Origin: Natronosalvus hydrolyticus
GTDB lineage: Archaea; Halobacteriota; Halobacteria; Halobacteriales; Natrialbaceae
Assembly (NCBI GenBank): GCA_025517525.1
Contig: JAOPJZ010000028.1
Location: 1-41,864, forward strand
Direction of reading: 5' to 3'
DNA length: 41,864 bases
Position numbers and translations under genes: made by a program. The notes below the pieces were generated by a model, which saw nothing but the letters and a program-made list of their open reading frames with translations, did not search any database and had not been told where the DNA came from. This document shows, piece after piece, positions 7,488 to 15,558 of the stretch (the first letter of the stretch is position 1; each line of letters starts with the position of its first letter).

Positions 7488-10400
7488 ATGTCAAGACGAA
7501 CAGGGTTAGGGACCGCACTCGTACTCATTATGGCGTTACTCATGGCAACCTCACCGGTTGCGATGGCAGCGCCCGGCCTTGCCAGCACGGACGGCGAGGT
7601 CGACGACGAGTTCAGTGTGGATGAGGTGCTTACACAATCGACAAGTGACGTAACGATCGCCTCGGAACTCGAGGCCGAAGCAAACAGCGGGGAGACAGTC
7701 GACGTCTTCGTTCGAATGGACGCCACAGAGTCACACACGTTCGCCGAAGTGACCGGCGACGCAACGCCAACGAGTGACTCACAGGCGGCGCTCGAGCAGG
7801 AAGCCGAAATTACACAGGCCCAACTCGAGTTGCACGCAGAGCGACTCGATGGGCTCACGATCAAAAACGAGTTCTGGATCACGAACGCCGTGCTGGTCGA
7901 AGTCGACACCAGTCGGGTCGACCTCGATGACCTCGCGCGTATAGACGGAGTGACTGAACTTCATCCGAACTACGACGTAGACCTGGTCGAGCCACAGGCA
8001 GTCAGCGCGAGTAGTGGTGACGTGTCCACGAACCAGGGGGCAAATTACACCTATGGTCTCGAGCAGATCAACGCACCCGAAGCCTGGGAAGCGTTCGGCA
8101 CTCGAGGTGAGGGCGTCAAAGCGGCCGTCATCGACACGGGCGTGAATCCGAACCACGAAGCGTTCGACGATTACAATACTTCGAACTGGGCGGCGTTCGA
8201 TTTCGACGGCAACGAACGCGACGTCGGCCCGCACGACAATAACGGCCATGGGACTCACGTTGCTGGAACGGTGCTCGGCAACAATGCAAGCGGCGAGCAC
8301 ATCGGTGTCGCCCCCGACGCTGAGTTGCTCGCGATTAGCGTCTTCCCCGAAGCGGGTGGGACGACGCTCGCAGCGATCGTCGCGGGAATGCAGAAAGCAG
8401 TCGATGAGGACGCAGATGTTGCCAACCTGAGCCTCGGTGGGGGCGGGTACGCCGGCATCTACATCGACGTGATCAAGAACGCGAAAGCAGCGGGCACCCA
8501 TATCGTCTCTTCGTCGGGCAACTCGGGCCCGGGAAGTGAAGGGACGCCAGGAAACGTCTACAACGGGACTGCTGTCGGTGCAACTGACGACACTCGCCAG
8601 GTGACTGGTTTCTCGACGGGGACCGAAATCGATACCGCCGAGGAGTGGGGCTTCATCGCTCCCGATGGCTGGCCGGACCACTACGTCACGCCAGACGTCT
8701 CCGCACCTGGTGCCGCCGTTAACAGCGCCTACGTCGGCGGTGACGATGCGTACGCCGAACTCAGCGGAACGAGTATGGCCGCACCACACGTCACCGGTGC
8801 CGTCGCGCTGTTGATGGCACAGGACGATGACCTGACGCCAACCGAAGCGAAGAACGTCCTCGAGGAGACGGCGACGAAACCGTATCCAACGGATATCGGC
8901 CCAGGGGTTCAAGCTGATGCGCAGGCAGTGTCCGACGATCAGCTATTCAACCTGTATAACGACGACGTCGCCGACGTTCGATACGGGTACGGGATTATCG
9001 ACGTCTACGCTGCGTCACTGGCGGTTGCTGAAGACGCCAACACGGTCGCTGTGAACATCGAAGACGACGAGGGAAGTCATGTGACCGAGATGACCCGAGT
9101 CACCACCGATGACGGAGACAGACAGGCGACCTACCATGGTGCGCCGGTCGAGTTCGATGTCACCGATGGCAACGTCACCTTCGTTGCGACGGATGCCTTT
9201 GGCTACAGTGACGGCTACACGATGGTCAACGCAAGTGAAACCTCGACGGCGACCATCGACGTTGACCGACAACTCGATCTGGCGCTGTTGAGCGGACAAC
9301 CGGACGAACTCGAGGCAGGCGATCAATTCGATATCGAACTCGACGTCGCCCATCTCGAGAACGTGACGGTCGCGCTCCACGAGCAGGCCACGGTCGACGC
9401 TGAGAACGTCTCACTCGAACTCAATGGCGACCAACTTGATTTGAACGAAACGACTGAATTAGGTTCAGCCTATACCGGGCCGGCGACGCTCACCGTGAGT
9501 GTCGAGGACGGTGCCGAAGGTGTGCTCGGATTCGAGCACACGTTTGAGGGACTGAACAGCGACTCAGCTGTGGCCGAAACCGGTCCGACAACGGTCGTTG
9601 AAACGGTCGAGACGCTACCACCGCTGGAGATCGTCGAGCACGATACGCTCGAAGAAGACATCATCAGTAACCAGATGCGGACGGGGACCATTACGATCAT
9701 GAACCCCGCAGACGAGCCACAGAGCGGTGAGCTGGTCTGGAACCTGATGGGAATCGGTGCGTTCGATGAAGAACTGACGCTCGAGCCTGGCGAGGAAGAG
9801 GAAGTTTCGTTCTCGCTCAGTTATGGCCCCAGTGCTCCTGCCCCCTGGGGTGACTTCTTCAGTATCGGTGACGAGGTCGATCAGGAACTGTACCTGGTCG
9901 ACGATGAAGACAACCTCGTTGGATATGATCAGTTCAGTACAGAGCTCACCGCAGGGTACCTCTCTGGACAGGTCACTGATGCTGACACCGGCGAGCCTCT
10001 CGGCGGTGCAACCGTCACGGTCACCGATGGCTTCGCGACGTTCCAGACGACGACGGACAGCACGGGCCACTACGCCGTGAACCCGGACTTCCCTGGAGAG
10101 TGGGCCGTCATCGTCGAATCCGGTAGCTACGGACCGGCACAGGAAACCGTCACGATTGACGAGAATCTCACACCGGTCGAACAGGACGTCGAAGTCGGCT
10201 CGACGCCGACGTTCGAACTCGAGGTCACCGCTGGTGAGACGGCATCGGTCGGTCTCCCAGCAGACATCGAGGGCGGTACCGTCGGTGACATGATTTCGAC
10301 GGACGCCGAAGCAATCATCTGGGCGTACGACGCCGACGCGAACGAATGGATCTCTGCAGACAGCAACACGTCCGCAGACGCCCTCGATGCGTTCGTCATT

Positions 10401-12008
10401 TCGGCCAACCAGGACACCACGGTCACTGTCGACTTCGCAGGGATGCCTGGAGCCGGTGATACGTCCACGCCCACAGAGCGCGACGTCAGCGCCGGCTGGA
10501 ACTTCGTCGCACCATCCGTGTACGATGAACCCGAAAACGCCTTCGTCTCCACCGCAAGCGAAGACCGCGTCATCCAGATCCAGGATGAGACCCATTCGCA
10601 GATGGTGCCCGACGGTGGCTTCGACGGCGTGCAGACGCTCTCGAGTCACGATAACTACGTCAACCCGTTCGCGGGCTACTTCGTGTTCGTCGACGACGAC
10701 GCCACGATGGCCGGCGCAACACACGAAGGGATGACCCTTACCGGAGCCTACGACAACCTGAACATCGACGCCAGTTCCCTCGAGGGACAGGTCACGAGTG
10801 CCGTGACCGGTGAGCCAATCGAAGGTGCCCAGGTGTACGTCGCAGGAACCTCCCTGAGCGCGCAGACGGCTGACGACGGAAGCTACGTCATCCCGGCGTT
10901 GCTGGACGGACACCAGCAGGAGGTATACATCGACGCCGAGGGCTACGAGGGCACAGTCGTCGAAACCGGACCCGGGACGGCCAGTGTCGCGTTGCAGGAC
11001 GAAGTGTACTTCAACGTGACCGACCTCGAGGTCGACCCGACAGAGTTTGCCGTCGGTGACACGTTCACCGCCAACTACACGATCGAGAACGAAGGTAACG
11101 AGTCGGCATCCCAGATCGTCACCTCGACGTTCGGACCGGCCGACGAACTCCCACGAGCGTCAGATGACGCCTACGAACTCGACGCATCTGTGGTCGAACT
11201 CGAGCCCGGAGAGACTGAAACCATCGAAGTCGAGACAACGGTTGGCGACTTCGTTGCTGGCGGCGACCAGCAGGTGACGGTGTACACTGCTGACGACAGC
11301 GAGGCAGTCAATGTAACAGTCACCGAAGAGGGGTCAGTCGACTTCGTCCAGCAGGCTGCTGGCGATGACGACGGAACCGCATACGTCGGTGCTGAGGTCG
11401 AATCGAACGTCGATAGCGCCGTCGTCGTCACCTACGAGAGCGGTGAAGACCTCACGATTGCAGGACTCGACACGTTCGCTGCTGACGACCTCGACGGAAC
11501 GACCCAGTTGATCGACGTCGAAGATGCTGGTGGCTTCCCCGGTGACCACACCGTTCACGTGATCCCAGTCGATGCATTGAGCGAGGAGTACGCCCCCGGC
11601 GATACCGTTTCGGCGGCGACCGCAGACGCTGTCCTCGATGCCAATACCTCGACCGTCCACGCCGCATCCGTCTCGATGGATGCCCAGGAAGCGACCAACG
11701 GTAACCAGGACGTCGAGGTCAACACGTCCTCGGTGGACCCGGTGCCGGGCGATGGCTACTCCATCGCGATTCACAACGCCTCTGACCCGACCGAAATCCT
11801 CGGCTACAGCGACGTTCTCACGGCAGATGGAGACAACGTGACGGTCACCCTCGATGCACCGCTCGAGGACGAGACCGCCGTCTTCGCGATGCTCCACGTT
11901 GCCGCGAGTGAAAGCGATCCAGCGGGTCCACCGATCACGCAGTACAACCCGGACGGGACGGAGGGAACGGTCATTTCGGCACCCGTCACCGTCACGGTAA
12001 CCGAATAA
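7488..12008 (+). CDS. Large secreted subtilisin-like (S8) serine protease with C-terminal surface domains
   Basis: This 1506-residue secreted protease has a signal peptide (residues 1-28, cut near AMA-AP) and an I9-like propeptide (about 70-165). The S8 catalytic domain (about 205-480) has D216 in VIDTG, H254 in NGHGTH, oxyanion N345 in SSSGN and S429 in GTSMAAPH, so all key residues are present. The long tail holds a carboxypeptidase-regulatory-like domain (about 823-900), an unassigned haloarchaeal surface domain (about 905-1090), a second regulatory-like domain (about 1098-1165) and a CARDB-like domain (about 1170-1275). Two beta modules resembling DUF7282 end the chain. There is no C-terminal membrane anchor or sorting motif, so it should be released or held non-covalently at the S-layer. 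An SRR near the N-terminus hints at Tat export, but the core is very leucine-rich, so Sec is also possible. Confidence 0.93.
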   Translation: MSRRTGLGTALVLIMALLMATSPVAMAAPGLASTDGEVDDEFSVDEVLTQSTSDVTIASELEAEANSGETVDVFVRMDATESHTFAEVTGDATPTSDSQAALEQEAEITQAQLELHAERLDGLTIKNEFWITNAVLVEVDTSRVDLDDLARIDGVTELHPNYDVDLVEPQAVSASSGDVSTNQGANYTYGLEQINAPEAWEAFGTRGEGVKAAVIDTGVNPNHEAFDDYNTSNWAAFDFDGNERDVGPHDNNGHGTHVAGTVLGNNASGEHIGVAPDAELLAISVFPEAGGTTLAAIVAGMQKAVDEDADVANLSLGGGGYAGIYIDVIKNAKAAGTHIVSSSGNSGPGSEGTPGNVYNGTAVGATDDTRQVTGFSTGTEIDTAEEWGFIAPDGWPDHYVTPDVSAPGAAVNSAYVGGDDAYAELSGTSMAAPHVTGAVALLMAQDDDLTPTEAKNVLEETATKPYPTDIGPGVQADAQAVSDDQLFNLYNDDVADVRYGYGIIDVYAASLAVAEDANTVAVNIEDDEGSHVTEMTRVTTDDGDRQATYHGAPVEFDVTDGNVTFVATDAFGYSDGYTMVNASETSTATIDVDRQLDLALLSGQPDELEAGDQFDIELDVAHLENVTVALHEQATVDAENVSLELNGDQLDLNETTELGSAYTGPATLTVSVEDGAEGVLGFEHTFEGLNSDSAVAETGPTTVVETVETLPPLEIVEHDTLEEDIISNQMRTGTITIMNPADEPQSGELVWNLMGIGAFDEELTLEPGEEEEVSFSLSYGPSAPAPWGDFFSIGDEVDQELYLVDDEDNLVGYDQFSTELTAGYLSGQVTDADTGEPLGGATVTVTDGFATFQTTTDSTGHYAVNPDFPGEWAVIVESGSYGPAQETVTIDENLTPVEQDVEVGSTPTFELEVTAGETASVGLPADIEGGTVGDMISTDAEAIIWAYDADANEWISADSNTSADALDAFVISANQDTTVTVDFAGMPGAGDTSTPTERDVSAGWNFVAPSVYDEPENAFVSTASEDRVIQIQDETHSQMVPDGGFDGVQTLSSHDNYVNPFAGYFVFVDDDATMAGATHEGMTLTGAYDNLNIDASSLEGQVTSAVTGEPIEGAQVYVAGTSLSAQTADDGSYVIPALLDGHQQEVYIDAEGYEGTVVETGPGTASVALQDEVYFNVTDLEVDPTEFAVGDTFTANYTIENEGNESASQIVTSTFGPADELPRASDDAYELDASVVELEPGETETIEVETTVGDFVAGGDQQVTVYTADDSEAVNVTVTEEGSVDFVQQAAGDDDGTAYVGAEVESNVDSAVVVTYESGEDLTIAGLDTFAADDLDGTTQLIDVEDAGGFPGDHTVHVIPVDALSEEYAPGDTVSAATADAVLDANTSTVHAASVSMDAQEATNGNQDVEVNTSSVDPVPGDGYSIAIHNASDPTEILGYSDVLTADGDNVTVTLDAPLEDETAVFAMLHVAASESDPAGPPITQYNPDGTEGTVISAPVTVTVTE

Positions 12009-12063
12009 TCACCGAGTCTATACCCTTCCACTAACGTCTACAACCAATGACACACAATACAAC

Positions 12064-12068
12064 GGAGG
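12064..12068 (+). promoter_or_regulatory. Shine-Dalgarno site for the surface protein gene
   Basis: GGAGG lies 10 nt before the ATG at 12079. Many genes here look leaderless, so this suggests the surface protein is translated from a leadered message, probably co-transcribed with the protease 70 nt upstream. Confidence 0.5.
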
Positions 12069-12078
12069 ACGCCACCAG

Positions 12079-13953
12079 ATGAGGGAGACACGCACTCGAG
12101 TGTGTGCCATCGCCCTCATGGTGGTACTGGTGCTTTCGGTGATTTCTGTCGGTGCGGCAGCCCCGGCACTTGCTGATGACTCACCACCTGAAGTGCCCGC
12201 AGCGTATTACGGCGAAATCACGATCAACGGCGAACCGGCTCCTGTCGGAACCGAGATCATTGCCCTCGTCGATGGCGAGGAACGCGGCTCGATTACGGTT
12301 ACCGAACCCGGACAGTTCGGTGGGCCGAGTATCGACGACGACAAACTCGAGGTACCCGGCTCCAGTGACGATGCTGGCGAATCGGTGACATTCGAAGTCA
12401 ACGGTCAGGAACTCGAGGCCAATCAGGCCGTCGAGTGGGAATCGGCAGACCTCCAGGAGGTCACGCTCACCGGTGACGACATCGGCTTCCCGTTCATCGA
12501 AGCGGCGATCGACGAAGCCGAGTCGACACTCGAGGTCGAACCGAACGATACCGCGACCGTCGTGGTCGAGATAGAAAACACCGGTGACGCGCCCGGCGAG
12601 AGCGCAGTCGAGTTCGAACTCGACGGCGACCTCGAGGAAACCGTCGAACTCGAGTTGGATGACGGCGAGACTGAGACCGTCAGTTTCGACGTCACCCTCT
12701 CTGAGGAAGGCGAATACGAGGCACTCGTCCGAACGGTCGACGACGAGGCGAGCGCAACGATTTCGGTTGCAACAGACGACCCGACACCAGCGCCGCCAGC
12801 ACCACCAGCGTCGCCGGATGACCCGGACGAACCTGACGAACCCACAGAGCCACCAGCAATCCCGGTCGAACCCGATCCGAACGCCGACTATAGCGAAGAA
12901 CGCAGAGCAGCGTTCGATCCCGAAGTCGGTGCCTCGACGGTCACGTTCAGCGACGACTCTCCGGTCGTGTCAATCGCGTTCCAGAGCGAGGAGTCGATCG
13001 ACGTGCTGGTCCAGCGGTATGACGTCGCTGCTCCACCGAAAGGGGTCAGACAGGTGCCTGGTGATGGACTCACCCTCCAGCGAATCAGCGTCTCAGAAGG
13101 ATTCGAGAAAACCGCCGGAACGATCCGCCTCACGATCTCGGGCGACGATGACGTCGATACCGATGCGCTGACTGCGTACCGGTTCGACGACGTTGACGGT
13201 GTGTGGGACCCACTCGAGAGCGAGGTCGTCGAAGTCGACGATGACCGGATCGTTCTCGACGTCGAAACGCCGCGGTTCTCGTATTTCGCGGTTGCAGAAA
13301 CCGCCCAGCCGACGGCCGTGATCGACGTCGACCCGGACACGACGTTCGAGGAAGGTGAAACGGTCACCCTCTCGGCCGAAAACGCAGACCCGGGTAGTGG
13401 CGAGATGGAATCCTACGAATGGACACTCGACGGCGCAGTCGTCGGTGACACGGAGACGGTCGATATTGGTAGCAACCTCGAGCCGGGAACCTACGAGGTC
13501 GAACTCACGGTGACGAACGACGGCGGCAACAGCGACAGTGCGACTGAGACGCTGACCGTCGAAGAAGGTGAGCCACCCGCCGACGATCCGGTCGGTGAAA
13601 CCCACGAAACCGAAATCGCCGTGACCGACAGTGGCGGCGAACCGATCGCCGGTGCCACCGTCGAGATCGACGGCGAGACGTACACCACCGATGAGGACGG
13701 TGTCGTCACCGTCGAACTCGAGAACGGCGAGTACACGGCGACGATCACCGCGGATGGGTTCGAGGACTCGACTCAGGACATCACCGTCGACGGCGAAGAC
13801 GTGGCAATCGCGACTGAACTCGCCAGTGTCGAGGAGGATGATGGAACCTCGTGGCTAATCTGGTTCGTCGTCCTGCTCGTCATCGTGGCGCTCATCGCTG
13901 GCGCGTACTACGTCTACACCGAACGTGGCGGCGAGTTGTCCGGGAATCGGTAG
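12079..13953 (+). CDS. Membrane-anchored multidomain surface protein (PGF-pre-PGF, PKD, carboxypeptidase-regulatory-like)
   Basis: This 624-residue exported protein has a signal peptide (1-32, ALA-DD cleavage). An N-terminal beta domain (about 40-130) is followed by a CARDB-like domain (150-232), a P/D/E-rich linker (233-270) and a domain ending FSYFAVAE (about 275-408) that resembles the PGF-pre-PGF module of archaeal surface proteins. Next come a PKD-like domain (409-496) and a carboxypeptidase-regulatory-like domain (507-583). One transmembrane helix (592-612) ends with a short basic tail. It follows the protease by 70 nt with its own ribosome site, so the two are probably one transcript. 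The anchored protein could be a substrate, partner or docking site for the protease. Instead of the PGF sorting tail expected with PGF-pre-PGF modules, it has a plain anchor. Confidence 0.85.
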   Translation: MRETRTRVCAIALMVVLVLSVISVGAAAPALADDSPPEVPAAYYGEITINGEPAPVGTEIIALVDGEERGSITVTEPGQFGGPSIDDDKLEVPGSSDDAGESVTFEVNGQELEANQAVEWESADLQEVTLTGDDIGFPFIEAAIDEAESTLEVEPNDTATVVVEIENTGDAPGESAVEFELDGDLEETVELELDDGETETVSFDVTLSEEGEYEALVRTVDDEASATISVATDDPTPAPPAPPASPDDPDEPDEPTEPPAIPVEPDPNADYSEERRAAFDPEVGASTVTFSDDSPVVSIAFQSEESIDVLVQRYDVAAPPKGVRQVPGDGLTLQRISVSEGFEKTAGTIRLTISGDDDVDTDALTAYRFDDVDGVWDPLESEVVEVDDDRIVLDVETPRFSYFAVAETAQPTAVIDVDPDTTFEEGETVTLSAENADPGSGEMESYEWTLDGAVVGDTETVDIGSNLEPGTYEVELTVTNDGGNSDSATETLTVEEGEPPADDPVGETHETEIAVTDSGGEPIAGATVEIDGETYTTDEDGVVTVELENGEYTATITADGFEDSTQDITVDGEDVAIATELASVEEDDGTSWLIWFVVLLVIVALIAGAYYVYTERGGELSGNR

Positions 13954-14142
13954 CGCTCCCAGTTCACTTTTTCAGAAACAGGGCAAAGATCGATCGTTTC
14001 TCCGATTGGAAAGCGGCCAGCAGTGGCTACCGGGACAGAAATAGACGTATCGTTCCTCCACAGCTTCGAGCGAGCGATACAGTCGCCATAAATGAAATAT
14101 TACCGACCAGTTTTTAAAGAAAGAACTGGTGGAGCCGACCCG

Positions 14143-14150
14143 CTATATCG
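14143..14150 (+). promoter_or_regulatory. TATA-like box before the minimal YG-tag gene
   Basis: CTATATCG lies about 26 nt before the GTG at 14172, the expected leaderless spacing. It favours the longer GTG-initiated product over the internal ATG at 14250. Confidence 0.4.
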
Positions 14151-14171
14151 GGCGAGTACAGCGGGTAAGAC

Positions 14172-14381
14172 GTGATTACTCGTAGCGAATCGACGGCGCG
14201 AAACGATTCTGCTGGCAAATCGAAATCGGAGGTCACGACCGAATCTCGTATGGGACGGCGTTCGGCACTCACACTGCTGGGTGTCGCCGCGATTCCACTG
14301 GCTGCACAAACGGCGACGGCCTCGAGCGGGTCCGGATACGGCGCTGACGCCTACGGAGCCAACTCCTACGGCTCGCAGTAA
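14172..14381 (+). CDS. Minimal Tat-exported protein ending in a (YGxxx)2YG tag
   Basis: This 69-residue product has a 28-residue hydrophilic n-region, twin arginines at 29-30 (GRRSALTLLG), a hydrophobic core and an ALA/ATA-type cleavage region near 44-50. After cleavage almost nothing remains except Y56-G, Y61-G and Y66-G spaced exactly five residues apart, then SQ and stop. The same tag follows the Tat signal in two larger proteins of this window. The GTG at 14172 is preferred because of the TATA spacing and because the tagged protein at 22424 also has a long n-region; the ATG at 14250 would give 43 residues. The last 16 nt overlap the convergent tagged gene. It could be a functional mini-protein or the truncated stub of a longer one. 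Confidence 0.6.
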   Translation: MITRSESTARNDSAGKSKSEVTTESRMGRRSALTLLGVAAIPLAAQTATASSGSGYGADAYGANSYGSQ

Positions 14382-15199
14382 TCGTCCGACTCGTCACCCT
14401 CATCGCCCGTGTCTGCGTTCTGGCGGAGACGCTCGAGTGCGAGAGCCGTGCCCGTAACGCCAACGGCCGTGACTCCAGCCCCGAACCCGGGTGAGCCATC
14501 GGTCTCGCGGTTGCCTGAGACGTTCGTTGCAGTGTTGTCGTCGGTGTCGTTCTGCTGATTGTCTGTAGCGTCCGCGTTCGGTGCGTCGTCCGATTCCGGC
14601 GTGGGGCCATCGTCGGAGTTCGCACTCGAGTCGTCGTCATCGCTCTCGCTCGAGTCGCCCTCACTGTGTTCACTCGGGCCGTTGTCACCAGACTCACTCG
14701 AGTCTTCGTCCCCGAGATCGTCTGCATCCTCGTGCCCCTTGGTCGCCGATCCATCCGAATCCGAGCCACCACCATCATCGTCCGGGGACGTATCTGAACT
14801 GTCGTCTGTAGACGACTCCGAGTCTGTATCGTCGCCCGATTGGTCTGCACTGTCATCGTCGACGGCATCGCTGTCATCGTCTCGAGGTGGATACACGCCA
14901 CCCCCACCGCTGTCGTCACTGCCGTCGTCATCGCTTTCACTCGAGTCATCGGTACCGTTCTCATTCGAGCCGTCGTCATCGCTCCCACTCGAGTCGTCAT
15001 CGGATCCGGTATCATCGTGCTCGTCAGTATCCTCGTCGTCCGGGAGGGTACCGTATGCACTCATCCCGTATCCACCCGCCCCATACGTTCCTTCGACAGT
15101 GCCATCGGTTGCACCGACACCGGCCGAGTGATACGCCACACCGTACGTCGCAGGGAGACCGACACCGACTGCCAACAGATCTCGTCGAGTAAACCGCAT
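14366..15199 (-). CDS. Tat-exported acidic Ser/Asp-rich surface protein with YG tag and PGF-CTERM-like tail
   Basis: This 277-residue protein has a Tat signal (RR at 5-6, TRRDLLAVGVG) and then the tag YGAGGYGMSAYG at 39-50. A region of about 180 residues follows, almost wholly D, S, E, G and N, disordered and probably heavily glycosylated. Near residue 237 is SPGFG followed by a hydrophobic stretch and then ERLR. This is the layout of PGF-CTERM, the signal cut and lipidated by archaeosortase ArtA with phosphatidylserine-pathway enzymes. Unusually, about 20 further acidic residues ending DYCEP follow the basic stop, which normal PGF-CTERM tails lack. The extreme 3' end overlaps the convergent minimal YG gene by 16 nt. 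Its role is probably an extended wall-linked stalk. Mirror-image frames on the other strand are artefacts of the biased composition. Confidence 0.82.
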   Translation of the reverse strand: MRFTRRDLLAVGVGLPATYGVAYHSAGVGATDGTVEGTYGAGGYGMSAYGTLPDDEDTDEHDDTGSDDDSSGSDDDGSNENGTDDSSESDDDGSDDSGGGGVYPPRDDDSDAVDDDSADQSGDDTDSESSTDDSSDTSPDDDGGGSDSDGSATKGHEDADDLGDEDSSESGDNGPSEHSEGDSSESDDDDSSANSDDGPTPESDDAPNADATDNQQNDTDDNTATNVSGNRETDGSPGFGAGVTAVGVTGTALALERLRQNADTGDEGDESDDYCEP

Positions 15200-15558
15200 A
15201 CAGTAGCAACCCGTGCAGTCGGCCTTATCGGAACGGATGAATATGTGTTCGCTTGAAAAGTACGTATAAGTAGAGTATCACGAATAGTTGATAGACATGC
15301 GAGCAAGAAGCTATGATTGTACGGAGTGTATTGTAACGACGAGTATCGTCTCAGGAACGAACGTACTGTTATAGCAACGCTGACACCCCGAGGGCGAAGA
15401 GGAGTGAGCAAGTCCGGGCTGATAAGGACTCGTTACTGACAGGGCGTTTTTCCCTCGAGTCACTCCATCGAATCCATCTCGAGCCGAGTGACTCGAGACA
15501 GTGATTCGACGCGAGGGAGCGCTTGCGAACAGCGAGTTTCGAAACCCCTGTTTAGGGT
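15200..15558. other. Intergenic stretch with no gene seen
   Basis: This 359-nt gap between two minus-strand genes has no frame with haloarchaeal composition and no RNA gene that I can recognise. The part nearest 15230-15270 is AT-rich and contains TATA-like words on the minus strand (around 15226 and 15265) that may serve the acidic YG-tagged protein. Confidence 0.5.

Noticed and set aside
9615..10913. A 432-codon minus-strand frame inside the protease tail
   Set aside because: Antisense to domains with clear homology; composition rich in R and V without a recognisable domain.
14269..15131. Arg/Thr-rich and Ser-rich frames over the D/S-rich surface protein
   Set aside because: They are frame shadows of repetitive Asp/Ser codons; the minus-strand frame at 14366-15199 has the Tat signal and PGF tail.
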